A DNA stretch of 64,000 nucleotides from Ruminococcus sp. (GCA_021770655.1 JAETQO010000001.1:1-64000), one strand, 5' to 3'; numbered from the stretch's first letter, positions 35,901-45,644 are shown. Program-made: numbers and translations. The notes: generated by a model from the letters alone, not told the origin.

Positions 35901-36324
35901 AGAATCGCAGAGTGATGATCTTTCGGAAAAGGAACAGTCCAGCAGGCTTAAATCCTTCAAGCCTATGGGCAGGGTGGTAGATGATAAAAACATCTTAGAA
36001 GCCTTTGACTGCGAGCAGGGATTTGCTTATTCACCTTTCAGCTATGTTTCAAGGCTTAAATGCTATTCCGAATCAGCGGTAACAAACAGCTTTTTCACAA
36101 AGCTTCGTGAATTTGCAGTTAAAAAAGTAGCGCAGTTCGGAGAATCGGTATGCGGCGGAAGCGTAAGTGCAAGACCGTTGGCGGGAGCCTGCTCTTATTG
36201 TGATTTCAGCGAGATATGCGGTCTTGTAAATCATGAGGACGCAATAAACGTAAACGATGAAAAATATGAGGAAATGTTAATGAAAGAGCTTTCAGCGGGA
36301 GAGGAGGATAAAAATGAGCAGTAA
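32944..36324 (+). CDS. addB: AddB subunit of the AddAB helicase-nuclease (RexB)
   Basis: 1126 residues. With AddA it forms the RecBCD equivalent that resects double-strand breaks up to Chi sites. Seen here: the inactive helicase-like N-terminal half, the C-terminal RecB-type nuclease (VRIIDYKTGK near 925) and the four-cysteine Fe-S clamp (TYYKCPFNYFC around 761; ACSYCDFSEIC at about 1083-1092). The N-terminal ATP loop, usually G-x-S-G-S-G-K, reads NGGSHSGRDE, so Walker A appears lost. I take ATG 32944 because AGGAAGGAG is correctly spaced; GTG 32935 lies inside the SD. It overlaps addA by 11 bp. It is the first core gene right of the island. Confidence 0.93.
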   Translation: MVSIINGGSHSGRDEIFIDSIKTAAENNENVLVIIPDQFSFEYDKRLYDAMGAVLFNSIQTAGFNRLAELTEKLYGGSAKENASENVRTILMYKSVRRLKQTKDIRFYKKSLDKGHFISDLNKLIVQFRESGVTPEALQFAAEKQGGSLALKLYDLSRLYRFYMEELESAGMQDSLSAVARSVQQAKDNGYFKGMTVFVDSFSDFTFDELKMLDVCISQCRSLTVSLVIDEKCVNGYYNHPFADTIKTRQQIIDIAAAHNISAKIINADKDGFSGHELKYLSQNLFNTCKKTFDGKCERISVTSATDVYEESEFVCAKIMELVREKDYHFSDIALLTGDLSLCSSVFEGAFERYEIPYFTDRSDSISASSLVRYMNSLFKCLLSEKYSTENILKYIKSPLFDMINIKISSLENYCIKWNVNGDMWLSDFTVNGELSDKQLESINQSRRVIIEPFESFKKKISGKATAGMICRALYDLLSEIKLSQQTFSIVRRASGSDNETQLEMARGLKQLWNSVLSAIKSVYDCMKDEEITLRRFYELFKLMLSQMSVSRPPQKLDCVRICDAGHSRLDGVKAVFVVEVNDGVFPAPPSSSGLITENEKLLLRENDLYIADSARKAFQSEKLVCYNALTMPQQLLFVTYSESDLVGEARRPSSLVSELIGMFGSSICSKAQNLSPDYFCTSYRTAYYKYMEHSRDNSESIATIREALSLSEKYSAKLSHHKNLREDGNYALSPAVAEELFFPEQPAKVSPTQLDTYYKCPFNYFCRYGLGLNKIRPVDMDGMNRGLIVHSLLENILKNPVEGAEQVFNEAFLKMTDDELRDYIHNSVTEYISDYLGGAFGKSPSFVYLAERIENSAFYIVKFIQHELNHSKFRPALLEYKLERTDDDDRLIIDVNGRDKIILTGIIDRVDIFEDENGEKYVRIIDYKTGKIDLRYSMLYNGLNLQMFVYLTALLETKNPVNIDGKLNQAGIVYYRIGQTPEYCEESQSDDLSEKEQSSRLKSFKPMGRVVDDKNILEAFDCEQGFAYSPFSYVSRLKCYSESAVTNSFFTKLREFAVKKVAQFGESVCGGSVSARPLAGACSYCDFSEICGLVNHEDAINVNDEKYEEMLMKELSAGEEDKNEQ

Positions 36325-39300
36325 TGGACAGGTGAAATGGACCTCCGATCAGAAAAAGGCTATCGACAGCCGCGGCAAAGGCATAGTTGTTTCCGCGGCG
36401 GCTGGAAGCGGTAAGACTGCCGTTCTTATTGAAAGAATGATAAGACTGTTGTCTGATGAGCATAATAAGATCCCTGCCGACAGACTTCTTGCGGTGACAT
36501 TTACAAAGGAAGCGGCGGCACAGATGAAAGATAAGCTTAACGAAGCGTTTTCGGAACAGCTTCGGAGAGATCCCGAGAACAAATGGCTTCTGAGTCAACA
36601 GAACCTGCTCCAACTCGCCAACATTTCAACTATAAACGCATTCTGTCTTGATCTGGTGAAAAGCAATCTTCATAAATTTGATTTTCAGGGCGGGATAACC
36701 ATACTTGACGACAGCATTCAGACGCTTATACTTCAGGAATCCAAAAAAGCGGCTTTGGAAAAGCTATGTTCGGAGGATTATGAAAGCTATGAATTTCTCA
36801 GAAGAGCTTTCAGAGACAGCGCTCTGGACAGCATTTTAACTGAGTTTTACACGTTCATGCGCTCTCTGGCTTTTCCAAACAAGTGGGTTGAGCAAGCTCA
36901 TAGAAATTTTACAGACGATGAGATCTTTGACGGATTGATAAGCGATAATTTTACAAAAATGAGTGATAAGCTTGACAAAGCTTATCAGCTGTATTATCGT
37001 TTCGAGCATATTACTCAGTATAGTGACGATCTGTTTATATTCTCAGATTATGATAAGCTTTATCTTACTGCGGAATCAGACAGGGAATTATTGCATAACG
37101 TAAAAAAAGCAATTGAGAATAAGGATATAGATTATTTTGCTGAAAACACTGCGAATTTTGAAAGGATAAAGCCCGCCCCGAGAGATAAAAGGTTTAACGA
37201 GCTTGCCGACGACATAAAATTGCGTATCAATGATCTTCACGTGCAGGCTGCTTCATATCGCAGTGACTATAAGAATATCGTAAATGAAATATTCGGTTTT
37301 TTCAAGCTTAGCAGGGATAAGCTAAAAGAAAATATGCTGCTTTCGGACAGGATATTTTCTATATTATGCGATCTTTGCAGGGATATAGAAGCTTTCTCTA
37401 TGAAAGAGAAGGTCGAACGAAACGGCGTAACATTCTCTGATGTTGAGCTTATGGCAAGAGATCTGTTGATCGAAGAGACCGAAACGGGAGTGCGGAGAAC
37501 CGAACTGGCTGAGGAGATCAGGAACAACAGGCTTTATGAGATCATATTTATCGATGAGTTTCAGGACGTCAACAATCTGCAGGAACTTGTGTTCAGAGCA
37601 TTATCCGATACCGACAACCCTGAGATAATGGGAAAGAATGTATTTGTCGTTGGAGATATTAAACAGGCTATTTATCGTTTCAGACTTTCCAATCCGGAGC
37701 TTTTTAGCAAGACAAGACGGGACGCTCTCGATGAAAAGAACAGTGATACTCTGGAGTCGATAACTTTGAGCAAGAATTTTAGAAGCAGAAGAACTGTTAT
37801 TGATTTTGTCAATTTCCTGTTCCATATTCTTATGACCGAGAAAAACGGACAGGTAAACTATGACAGTTCCGAGGAGCTTCAGCAGGGCGCAGAATTTGTC
37901 GGTGAGGATATCCCAACCGAAGTTATGCTTATTCAGGGCGATAAGGAATACGGCAAGATAAAAGGATATTCTGTTGAAAATTATATTGTTGCGAGCAAGA
38001 TCAGAGAAATGATCGACCAAAAGGTTCAGGTCTGCGAACACGGAAAGCTCCGTGATTGCCGTGCGGGAGATTTCTGCATACTTGTGCAGGTGAACAAAGA
38101 GTGTTCAAGAGTTGCGAAGGCCCTGGAATCCGTAGGATTAAAAGCCCATTCCGAGGATACGGACGGCTATATGAAATCCCGGGAAATATCTATAGTAGTC
38201 AATCTGCTGAGAATAATAGACAATCCAATGAATGATATTGCATTGACTGCGGTGATGATGTCACCTGTTATGGATTTTTCGCCGGACGATATGGCAAAGA
38301 TCTCTCAGCGGACAAAAATCAGCGGAACTCGTCTCAGAGATCATATTTATCAGGTGCTCGCCGCGGCAGGGGCTGAAAAAGGTGAGCGTCATGAAAAAGA
38401 GGCTGAATATATCGACCTCGGCGACAGTCTGCTGCAGCAGAAGTGCTCGGACGCTTGCAAGCTTATTAATTCACTCAGGTATTTTTCTATGAGTATGGGT
38501 CTTGAAAGGCTTATACGAAAAATATATGATATGACAGATTTAATGGGAATAACTTCTTTGTACCTTGATTCTGCCAAAAAGAGAGCAAATCTGCGTCTCC
38601 TGCTTGAATATGCCGCATCTTATGAGGAGAACAGCCAGGAGGGAGTTACCGGATTTCTGCGTTACCTTGATTCTGTTTCAGCCAATGAAAAGGCTTTTAA
38701 GCAGGCTGTGACTGTAACGGAGGGCGCTGATTCGGTCTCGGTTAAAACATATCATGCGTCAAAGGGCCTTGAATTTCCGTTTGTATTTCTTTGCCAGCTT
38801 GACCATTCGATGACGGGAATGAAAAGAAATTTCTGCACGCATAACGAGCTGGGTTTTGCATTTGCTTTTAATGACAATGACAGACTGCTCAATAAAAGCT
38901 CCTTGTATTACAATTATCTGTCCGACATATCTGCGCTTGAAGAAAAGAGCGAAAGGCTCAGACTCCTTTATGTTGGCTGTACACGGGCGAAGGAAAAGCT
39001 TTTTGTATGCTGTGCGCCTAATGCAGGCGGTACTAAATCCTACGAAAACGTTATAAACGATAAGATAAAGTATATAAGCCGGTTAAGAAACAACAGCGAG
39101 ATCGAGGGCATAGTATCCGATGCATCAACCATGCTTGACTGGATAATGCTTGCGCTTTCACTGCATAAAGACGGAGAAACTCTGCTTGAGTGGCTGGGCA
39201 CCGACAAGATCGGAATAGAGGAATCGGATTATCCTATGCCTGAAATTGAATTTGATGAATACCACATTGAAGAAAAACAGCAGGAAACTGAGGAGAACAA

Positions 39301-40012
39301 GCATATCAAAGCGAAGCCGAATAATGCATTGCTGAAAACTCTTACAGACAAATTCAATTATGAATATGACAATTCAGACTGTGAAACGCCTGCAAAAATG
39401 ACAGTAACGGAAATTACCGAAATAGAGAAGGAAAAGAAGCTTGGTGAAAAGAATCCGGAGTTTTATCCTAATTTGCCCAGACTTGATGACGAGCTGGATA
39501 AGCTAACGTCTGCTGAGAAAGGTACTTTTACTCACAAGTTCATGGAGCTTGCGGACTATGAAAAAGCCAAAGCTGATGTGAAATGCGAACTTGACAGATT
39601 GGTGGAAAAAGGATTTTTCAGCCGTAAAGAAGCCGACGGAGTCTACATAGACGCAGTTGAAGCGTTTTTCAGTTCGGATTTTTATAAGCGTATGAGCCGT
39701 TCACCACAGATAATGAGAGAGAAAAAATTCCTTGTGTCGATAAGCGATCTGGATCTAAAGGACAGACTTCCCGATTATGAAGGAAAGGGCGGAATGATAC
39801 AGGGTATCGCAGACTGCATTTTCAAGGAAAACGACGAGTATGTTCTGGTCGACTATAAGACCGACAGATTTAAAGATATTGAACAGGTCATGGAATATAA
39901 AACACAGCTTGAACTGTATAAAGCGGCTTTTGAACTTATTTTAGGCGAAAAGATAAAAAGCAGTTACATTTATTCTTTCTGGCTTAGAAAGGGTGTTGAA
40001 ATCCCGCTGTAA
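36314..40012 (+). CDS. addA: AddA helicase-nuclease subunit
   Basis: 1232 residues. UvrD-like superfamily 1A helicase with a C-terminal RecB-family nuclease. Walker A is AAAGSGKT at residues 28-35 (VVSAAAGSGKTAVLIERM), helicase motif II is IFIDEFQDVN, motif VI lies in RLRLLYVGCTRAKEKLF, and the nuclease motif is VLVDYKTDRF near residue 1180. Length matches AddA. Translation is coupled to addB by an 11-bp overlap with SD GGGAGAGGA inside addB. Together they supply recombination intermediates for RecA and degrade incoming linear DNA. Confidence 0.96.
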   Translation: MSSNGQVKWTSDQKKAIDSRGKGIVVSAAAGSGKTAVLIERMIRLLSDEHNKIPADRLLAVTFTKEAAAQMKDKLNEAFSEQLRRDPENKWLLSQQNLLQLANISTINAFCLDLVKSNLHKFDFQGGITILDDSIQTLILQESKKAALEKLCSEDYESYEFLRRAFRDSALDSILTEFYTFMRSLAFPNKWVEQAHRNFTDDEIFDGLISDNFTKMSDKLDKAYQLYYRFEHITQYSDDLFIFSDYDKLYLTAESDRELLHNVKKAIENKDIDYFAENTANFERIKPAPRDKRFNELADDIKLRINDLHVQAASYRSDYKNIVNEIFGFFKLSRDKLKENMLLSDRIFSILCDLCRDIEAFSMKEKVERNGVTFSDVELMARDLLIEETETGVRRTELAEEIRNNRLYEIIFIDEFQDVNNLQELVFRALSDTDNPEIMGKNVFVVGDIKQAIYRFRLSNPELFSKTRRDALDEKNSDTLESITLSKNFRSRRTVIDFVNFLFHILMTEKNGQVNYDSSEELQQGAEFVGEDIPTEVMLIQGDKEYGKIKGYSVENYIVASKIREMIDQKVQVCEHGKLRDCRAGDFCILVQVNKECSRVAKALESVGLKAHSEDTDGYMKSREISIVVNLLRIIDNPMNDIALTAVMMSPVMDFSPDDMAKISQRTKISGTRLRDHIYQVLAAAGAEKGERHEKEAEYIDLGDSLLQQKCSDACKLINSLRYFSMSMGLERLIRKIYDMTDLMGITSLYLDSAKKRANLRLLLEYAASYEENSQEGVTGFLRYLDSVSANEKAFKQAVTVTEGADSVSVKTYHASKGLEFPFVFLCQLDHSMTGMKRNFCTHNELGFAFAFNDNDRLLNKSSLYYNYLSDISALEEKSERLRLLYVGCTRAKEKLFVCCAPNAGGTKSYENVINDKIKYISRLRNNSEIEGIVSDASTMLDWIMLALSLHKDGETLLEWLGTDKIGIEESDYPMPEIEFDEYHIEEKQQETEENKHIKAKPNNALLKTLTDKFNYEYDNSDCETPAKMTVTEITEIEKEKKLGEKNPEFYPNLPRLDDELDKLTSAEKGTFTHKFMELADYEKAKADVKCELDRLVEKGFFSRKEADGVYIDAVEAFFSSDFYKRMSRSPQIMREKKFLVSISDLDLKDRLPDYEGKGGMIQGIADCIFKENDEYVLVDYKTDRFKDIEQVMEYKTQLELYKAAFELILGEKIKSSYIYSFWLRKGVEIPL

Positions 40013-40041
40013 ATGTGCTATAATAGAGTTGTTGAAGTGAA

Positions 40042-40072
40042 TTTTCCGAAGAATGAAAAAAATTTCGGAAAA
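40042..40072 (+). other. Hairpin downstream of addA
   Basis: TTTTCCGAA / TTCGGAAAA stem 30 bp after the addA stop. It is followed by CCCC rather than T, so it is a weak terminator or an RNA-stabilising stem. Confidence 0.45.
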
Positions 40073-40076
40073 CCCC

Positions 40077-40105
40077 TTGACAAATCAGTTGGAGCGTAGT
40101 ATAAT
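40077..40105 (+). promoter_or_regulatory. Sigma-A promoter of infC-rpmI-rplT
   Basis: TTGACA (40077-40082), 17-bp spacer, TATAAT (40100-40105): full consensus, as expected for translation genes. Confidence 0.9.
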
Positions 40106-40111
40106 ATTTTA

Positions 40112-40258
40112 GTAAACAAAGCAGAACCTGATCCGTTCTCACCTTCAGCGCAGTATTTCTGTTGTAAAAAGGTCAACATGATTTTGCATATTATATTGTG
40201 TGATATTATGCGGGTACGGATTATGTCTGTACCCGTTTTATTTTATTTTTGGAGGTGC
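40112..40258 (+). promoter_or_regulatory. infC leader with attenuator (L20-leader-like)
   Basis: A leader of about 150 nt precedes infC. It ends in a terminator hairpin CGGGTAC / GTACCCG (40211-40235) followed by TTTTATTTTATTTTT, then the SD. In Firmicutes, ribosomal protein L20, made by the last gene of this operon, binds such a leader and causes premature termination. The hairpin and operon order support that here; I did not derive the L20 binding fold itself. Confidence 0.7.
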
Positions 40259-40264
40259 TGTGTC

Positions 40265-40783
40265 ATTAGCAACAGGGAACATCAGATCAACGAAGATATC
40301 CGTGATAAGGAGCTGCGGGTTATCGACGTTGACGGAACTCAGCTTGGTATTTTAAGCGCAGATGAGGCTCTTAAAATTGCATTCGAGAAAGATTTGGATC
40401 TTGTTAAAATTGCTCCTCAGGCTACTCCGCCGGTCTGCCGTATAATGGATTACGGTAAGTTCTGTTTTGAACAGACTAAGAGAGAAAAGGAAGCAAAGAA
40501 AAATCAAAAGGTCATCGAGATCAAAGAGATCAGAATGTCTTCGACTATCGATACTCATGATTTTAACGTAAAGGTCAATCAGGCTGTTAAATTCCTTAAC
40601 GGAGGAGATAAAATCAAGGTTTCGGTTAGGTTCAGAAAAAGAACTGTGGCTCATCCTCAGTTTGGCGAAGAACTTCTTGCGAAATTCAAGGAGGCTATTT
40701 CCGAGGTTGGCGTTGTTGACAAGCCGTCAAAAATGGAGGGACGAAGCCTTGTAATGTTCGTTTCTCCGAAAGTGAACAAGTAA
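40265..40783 (+). CDS. infC: Translation initiation factor IF-3
   Basis: Binds the 30S subunit, checks the start codon and initiator tRNA, and keeps subunits apart. The protein begins ISNREHQINEDIRDKELRVIDVDGTQLGIL, matching IF-3 N-termini, and ends with the C-domain EGRSLVMFVSPK; 172 residues. The start is most likely the rare codon ATT at 40265, with GGAGGTG 7 bases upstream. No ATG, GTG or TTG in frame is placed sensibly: the nearest upstream in-frame ATG (40223) lies inside the attenuator hairpin. ATT starts of infC allow IF-3 to limit its own synthesis. It begins the infC-rpmI-rplT operon. Confidence 0.92.
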   Translation: MSNREHQINEDIRDKELRVIDVDGTQLGILSADEALKIAFEKDLDLVKIAPQATPPVCRIMDYGKFCFEQTKREKEAKKNQKVIEIKEIRMSSTIDTHDFNVKVNQAVKFLNGGDKIKVSVRFRKRTVAHPQFGEELLAKFKEAISEVGVVDKPSKMEGRSLVMFVSPKVNK

Positions 40784-40806
40784 AATAATTAAGGAGGATA
40801 AATCAA

Positions 40807-41004
40807 ATGCCAAAGATCAAGACACATTCCGGCGCAAAGAAGCGTTTCAGCGTAACCGGAAGCGGTAAGGTAAAGTTCCAGCACACAAATAAGAGACACA
40901 GACTTACTCAGAAGGACCACAAGCGTAAGAGAATTCTTCGCGGCGCGGCTTATGCTGATGACACGAATATCAAGAACGTAAAGGCTCTTATCCCTTACAA
41001 ATAA
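40807..41004 (+). CDS. rpmI: Large ribosomal subunit protein bL35
   Basis: A 65-residue basic protein with the bL35 signature PKIKTHSGAKKRF and ILRGAAYADDTNIKNVKALIPYK. It lies in the 50S subunit. SD AAGGAGG is 10 bases before ATG. It sits between infC and rplT as usual. Confidence 0.97.
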   Translation: MPKIKTHSGAKKRFSVTGSGKVKFQHTNKRHRLTQKDHKRKRILRGAAYADDTNIKNVKALIPYK

Positions 41005-41052
41005 ACGAGTTGTAGGGAAAATCATTATTGAAAATATCAGGAGGTAATAACT

Positions 41053-41406
41053 ATGGCTCGTGTAAAGGGAGCAATGATGACTCGTAAGAGAAGAAATAAG
41101 ACTCTTAAGCTTGCTAAGGGATACTTTGGCGCTAAGAGCAAGCACTTCAAGATGGCTAAGCAGGCTGTGATGAAGTCCGGCCAGTATGCATACATCGGAA
41201 GAAAGCAGAAGAAGAGAGATTTCAGAAAGCTTTGGATCACAAGAATTTCCGCTGCCGCAAAGCTTAACGGCATGAATTATTCAACATTCATGAACGGCGT
41301 AAACAAGGCAGGCATCAATCTTAACAGAAAGATGCTTTCCGAAATTGCAATCAGCGATCCTGCGGGCTTTACTGCAATTGCTGAAAAGGCAAAGGCGGCT
41401 CTTTAA
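41053..41406 (+). CDS. rplT: Large ribosomal subunit protein bL20
   Basis: A 117-residue basic protein that binds 23S rRNA early in 50S assembly and is the presumed repressor of this operon through the leader before infC. It shows [29 protein letters not shown] and [25 protein letters not shown] precedes ATG. A terminator follows directly. Confidence 0.97.
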   Translation: MARVKGAMMTRKRRNKTLKLAKGYFGAKSKHFKMAKQAVMKSGQYAYIGRKQKKRDFRKLWITRISAAAKLNGMNYSTFMNGVNKAGINLNRKMLSEIAISDPAGFTAIAEKAKAAL

Positions 41407-41412
41407 CAGTAA

Positions 41413-41446
41413 AAAACACGCACGTTCTTGTAACCTGCGTGTTTTG
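41413..41446 (+). terminator. Terminator of infC-rpmI-rplT
   Basis: Ten-bp stem AAAACACGCA / TGCGTGTTTT followed by GTTGT. Confidence 0.8.
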
Positions 41447-41492
41447 TTGTATATTAAGGCATTATATTATTCAGAATAAGAGGTGACGCAGA

Positions 41493-42305
41493 TTGCATAT
41501 TATAAGTAAGGACAATTCAAAAATTAAGCTGTATAAGAAGCTTTCATCAAGTAAAAAGACCAGAGACGAGCTTGGGCTTTTTACGGTTGAGGGAGCGCGC
41601 AACTGCGTTGACACCGCTTATGAGGCATTGGAGGGACGGATAAGCGTTCATTCGCTTTTTTATACCCAGAGTGCTGTAGCGAAATACTCGGCGGACTTGT
41701 CTACCGACAATCTTTTTAAGTGCATCAGTGAAGATCGCTGTTTTGAGATCTCACAGGAAATCGCTGAAAAAATGACCGACGAGGGAAGTTCGCAGGGAAT
41801 TTTTATGATAGCACATAAAGTCGATAAGAAATTTGATTCCGAACATCTTGAATCCGATGGGAAATATCTGGTGCTTGACGGTTTGCAGGATCCGGGCAAT
41901 CTTGGCACTCTTCTGCGCACTGCGGACGCTGTAGGCGTTGACGGCGTTGTTATGACGGGTAATTGCGTGGATCTGTATAATCCTAAGGTGGTTCGCTCTG
42001 CGATGGGCAGCATTGCCAGACTTGATCTGTTTGTTGTCAAGGATTTTTCCGAAGTGGTTAAAACCTTTAGGGAGATTGGAGTTGAAACTGCGGCGGCTGT
42101 AGTTAGAGGCGGCGACAGCATTACAGGTTTTGATTTCAAAAAGCCTTGTGCAGTTGTGATAGGCAACGAGGGAAACGGCCTTTCTGAGGATCATATTGAA
42201 TTATGTGACAGCAGTGTCACTATAAGAATGCAGGGGAACATAGAATCCCTTAACGCCGCTTGTGCAGGAACAATAATTCTTTGGGAAATGTTCAGAGGTG
42301 ACTGA
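41493..42305 (+). CDS. SpoU/TrmH-family RNA 2'-O-methyltransferase
   Basis: A 270-residue SPOUT methyltransferase of the RlmB/TrmH-like type. The N-terminal substrate-binding domain (KLYKKLSSSKKTRDELGLFTVEG) is followed by the trefoil-knot domain with its three motifs: LDGLQDPGNLGTLLRTADA, VVIGNEGNGLS and IRMQGNIESLNAACAGTI. It methylates a ribose in rRNA or tRNA; the exact site cannot be told. The start is TTG 41493 behind GAGGTGA. It overlaps the dprA frame region: dprA begins 2 bp after its stop. Confidence 0.9.
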   Translation: MHIISKDNSKIKLYKKLSSSKKTRDELGLFTVEGARNCVDTAYEALEGRISVHSLFYTQSAVAKYSADLSTDNLFKCISEDRCFEISQEIAEKMTDEGSSQGIFMIAHKVDKKFDSEHLESDGKYLVLDGLQDPGNLGTLLRTADAVGVDGVVMTGNCVDLYNPKVVRSAMGSIARLDLFVVKDFSEVVKTFREIGVETAAAVVRGGDSITGFDFKKPCAVVIGNEGNGLSEDHIELCDSSVTIRMQGNIESLNAACAGTIILWEMFRGD

Positions 42306-42306
42306 T

Positions 42307-43530
42307 ATGGGTGATAATAATATTATCAGGTGGCTTTGGGCTGTTATGGTTTTTATGCCTGCAAGCAAACGTCTTTGGGAAATGTCGGCTAATTATGATA
42401 CTATCGCAGAGTTCACGGACGCCGTAAATAATTCTGAGATCGACGGTCTTACCGATAAGGAACGCGAACGAGCTTCAAAAATCTTGTTCGATGACGCAGA
42501 AAGATTATATGAATGCTGTGTTAAGCTTGGTATGAATGTATATTGTTACGAAAGTGAGGGCTATCCCGAAACATTGAAGCGGATCGCAAATCCGCCGGCA
42601 GTGCTTTTTGCATACGGTAACCTTGACTTTTTAAACGATAAATGTATAATATCTATAGTGGGTTCTCGTAACCCGTCCGAATATTCGGTCAAAACGACGG
42701 AGAGAATTTGCAGAGATTTGATTGACAGAAACTGTCTTTTGGCTTCCGGGTTTGCCGGAGGCATCGATCAGCTTGTAAACAGAGTATCAATTGACTGTAA
42801 CAGTATGCCTGTTGCAGTCTGCGGCACAGCTTTAGACAGTGATTATCCAAAAGACAGCGGTGATATAAAAAAGCAGATCGCTGAAAGCGGCGTGATCTTT
42901 TCGGAATATTATCCCGGATTTCGCTCATTTGGGAATGCTTTTGTAAATCGCAACAGGATACTTACAGGCATTTCAAGCGGAGTTCTTTTTGCCGAATGCA
43001 GTCGGTCAAGTCATGGACTTGACAACGTTAATCATGCGGTTTCACAGGGTAAACAGATCTTTGTTATTCCTCCCCATGATATTTATGATGAAAGATATTT
43101 CGGACAGCGTGATCTTATCCGCGACGAATGTCAACCTGTTTTCGGCGCAGAGGATATTGTATATTCGCTGGGCAGTGACAGGTTTGAGTCGCTCAAGCTT
43201 GTAAACAGTATGGGAGAGTTTACTCTACCTGCCGAGGATTCGGTTATACTTGGCGGAGAGTCGGTAAAGCCTAGGAAAACAAGAAAGAAGAGTAAATCTG
43301 CGGCTGATAAAGTGCCGGAAGAAGATACGCAAGCAAAGAATAACATAGATTACTCTCAGCTTGATGAGAGCGGACAGAAAATATGCAGACTGCTTAAAAA
43401 CGGCAGAATGTTGGCTGATGATATTGCGGCAAGGTCGCAAATGGATATAGCGGATGTGCTTGCGCTGCTTACAGAGCTGGAGTTGGACGGCATTGTACGG
43501 TCGTTTCCCGGAAAAATGTTCGGTTTATAA
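42307..43530 (+). CDS. dprA: DNA-processing protein DprA
   Basis: Loads RecA on incoming single-stranded DNA during transformation. Of 407 residues, the central Rossmann-like domain is evident: IISIVGSRNPSEYS, LASGFAGGIDQ, VFSEYYPG-type VIFSEYYPGFRSFGNAF and NRNRILTGISSGVLFAE. A linker (about 320-345, Lys-rich) leads to a winged-helix domain (ADDIAARSQMDIADVLALLTELELDG). Start ATG 42307 is preferred over GTG 42298 because AGAGGTGA is then well spaced. It lies upstream of topA, a common Firmicutes order. Confidence 0.94.
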   Translation: MGDNNIIRWLWAVMVFMPASKRLWEMSANYDTIAEFTDAVNNSEIDGLTDKERERASKILFDDAERLYECCVKLGMNVYCYESEGYPETLKRIANPPAVLFAYGNLDFLNDKCIISIVGSRNPSEYSVKTTERICRDLIDRNCLLASGFAGGIDQLVNRVSIDCNSMPVAVCGTALDSDYPKDSGDIKKQIAESGVIFSEYYPGFRSFGNAFVNRNRILTGISSGVLFAECSRSSHGLDNVNHAVSQGKQIFVIPPHDIYDERYFGQRDLIRDECQPVFGAEDIVYSLGSDRFESLKLVNSMGEFTLPAEDSVILGGESVKPRKTRKKSKSAADKVPEEDTQAKNNIDYSQLDESGQKICRLLKNGRMLADDIAARSQMDIADVLALLTELELDGIVRSFPGKMFGL

Positions 43531-43553
43531 TTTTATTGGAATGGAGAATTGAT

Positions 43554-45644
43554 TTGTCTAATTTGATCATAGTTGAGTCGCCGACCAAGATAAAGACTAT
43601 CAAAAGGTATCTGAGCGGCGATTATGAGGTTGTGGCTTCAAAGGGTCATGTAAGAGATCTGCCAAAGTCTAAGCTTGGTGTGGATATTGAGCATTCTTTT
43701 GAACCTAAATATGTGAATATAAAGGATAAGGAAGCAATCATAAAGGATATAAAGAAGCTTGCTAAAAAGAGCGACCATGTGTATCTGGCAGGAGACCCGG
43801 ATCGTGAGGGAGAAGCGATTTCGTGGCATCTGGCTCAGATATTAGGTCTTGATCTGAACGATAAGAACAGGGTTACTTTTAATGAGCTTACCGAATCCGG
43901 TATAAAAGCGGGAATGAGCAATCCTCGTTCTATAGATATTAATCTTGTCAACGCTCAGCAGGCAAGGCGTATTCTTGACAGGATCGTGGGTTATAAGCTT
44001 TCACCGTTTCTGTGGCGCAAGATCAGAAAGGGTCTGTCTGCAGGAAGAGTTCAGTCCGTAGCTGTGAAAATGATATGCGACAGGGAAAATGATATCCGTT
44101 CTTTTGTTTCTCAGGAGTACTGGTCTATAGACGGAAAGTTTTCCGCTAACGGTGAGCGAAAGACCTTTGCCGCTAAGCTTAATACTATTGACGGTGTTAA
44201 AGCTGAGATAAAGAGCAAGGAACAGGCTGATGAAATTCTTGCAAGACTTGAGGGTGCGGAGTTTTCTATCGATAAGGTAAAGAAAAGCGTTCACAGAAAA
44301 TCTCCTGCGGCGCCTTTTACCACATCAACCCTTCAGCAGGAGGCTTCCAGACGATTAGGCTTTCAGGCAAGACGAACCATGAAAACCGCTCAGGAACTTT
44401 ATGAGGGAGTCGAGATCAAGGGTATGGGACAAACGGGTCTTATTACCTATATGCGTACGGACAGTCTCAGAATTTCCGACGAGGCAAGAGCGTCGGCATA
44501 TGATTTTATAAGAGCTAAATACGGCGACAAATATATTCCGGATACGCCGAAAAAGTATAAAACCAAGGGTAACGCTCAGGACGCACACGAAGCGATAAGA
44601 CCTACTCACCCTGAGTTAACACCGGATACTGTAAAAGAAAGCGGCGTTACCACGGATCAGTACAAGCTTTATAAGCTTATCTGGGAAAGATTTATTGCTT
44701 CGCAGATGTCGAACTGTCTTATGGATACCGTTTCCGTAGATATTCTTGCTAATGGGTGTAATTTCAAGGCGACCGGCTATTCCGTTAAGTTTGACGGTTT
44801 TACGATACTTTATGAGGAAACAAAGGACGATGACGGGGAGAAGAAAAATGTTCTTCCTGCAATCAAGAAAGGTGACCCGATAAAGGTACGCAGCCTTGAG
44901 GGTAATCAGCATTTTACCCAGCCTCCGGCAAGATACACCGAAGCTACGCTGGTCAAAGCTTTTGAAGAAACCGGGATAGGAAGACCGTCTACCTATGTGC
45001 CTACTATCACTACGATAATCAACAGAAATTATGTTGAGCGCGACGGAAAACAGCTTAAGCCGACAGCACTCGGAGAAGTCACCAACGAGCTTATGAGCGA
45101 ACATTTTGATAAGATAGTTGACGTAAAGTTCACGGCTAACATGGAGAACTCATTGGACGAGGTTGAAAGCGGCAAAAAAAGCTGGGTCAAGACTTTACAG
45201 GATTTCTACGGCGAATTTGACGATGAGCTTACCAAAGCCGAGGAGGCAATGGATGGAAAAAGAGTTAAAGTGCCGGACGAGGAGACCGATCAGGTCTGCG
45301 AAATATGCGGAAAACCCATGGTCATAAAGATAGGAAGATATGGGAAATTTATGGCTTGTTCAGGATTCCCGGATTGTACTAACACCAAGAAAATTGTACA
45401 GGAAACCGGTGGGTTATGCCCGTTCTGCGGAAAGAAAGTTTTGCTCAAAAAATCCAAAAAGGGCAAGAAGTATTACGGTTGTGAGGACAATCCGGAGTGT
45501 AAGTTTATGACATGGGATCTTCCTACCGAGGAAAAGTGTCCAAAGTGCGGTTCTACTTTGTTCCAGAAAGGCGGAAAGAACGGCATACTGATTTGTCATA
45601 AGCCCGACTGCGGATATGAAAGGAATTTGACCAATGGCGGTTAA
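43554..45644 (+). CDS. topA: DNA topoisomerase I
   Basis: Type IA topoisomerase relaxing negative supercoils behind transcription. 696 residues from TTG 43554 (SD TGGAGAA; an in-frame TTG at 43536 precedes the SD). Toprim domain: [13 protein letters not shown] and [17 protein letters not shown]. The catalytic Tyr (about 298) is in [14 protein letters not shown]. The C-terminus has three zinc-ribbon repeats with CxxC pairs ([24 protein letters not shown]). trmFO starts 11 bp before its stop, so the two are coupled. Confidence 0.97.
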   Translation: MSNLIIVESPTKIKTIKRYLSGDYEVVASKGHVRDLPKSKLGVDIEHSFEPKYVNIKDKEAIIKDIKKLAKKSDHVYLAGDPDREGEAISWHLAQILGLDLNDKNRVTFNELTESGIKAGMSNPRSIDINLVNAQQARRILDRIVGYKLSPFLWRKIRKGLSAGRVQSVAVKMICDRENDIRSFVSQEYWSIDGKFSANGERKTFAAKLNTIDGVKAEIKSKEQADEILARLEGAEFSIDKVKKSVHRKSPAAPFTTSTLQQEASRRLGFQARRTMKTAQELYEGVEIKGMGQTGLITYMRTDSLRISDEARASAYDFIRAKYGDKYIPDTPKKYKTKGNAQDAHEAIRPTHPELTPDTVKESGVTTDQYKLYKLIWERFIASQMSNCLMDTVSVDILANGCNFKATGYSVKFDGFTILYEETKDDDGEKKNVLPAIKKGDPIKVRSLEGNQHFTQPPARYTEATLVKAFEETGIGRPSTYVPTITTIINRNYVERDGKQLKPTALGEVTNELMSEHFDKIVDVKFTANMENSLDEVESGKKSWVKTLQDFYGEFDDELTKAEEAMDGKRVKVPDEETDQVCEICGKPMVIKIGRYGKFMACSGFPDCTNTKKIVQETGGLCPFCGKKVLLKKSKKGKKYYGCEDNPECKFMTWDLPTEEKCPKCGSTLFQKGGKNGILICHKPDCGYERNLTNGG

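Noticed and set aside
40178..40264. Upstream ATG starts for infC
   Set aside because: They run through the attenuator hairpin and SD and would add a hydrophobic tail foreign to IF-3.
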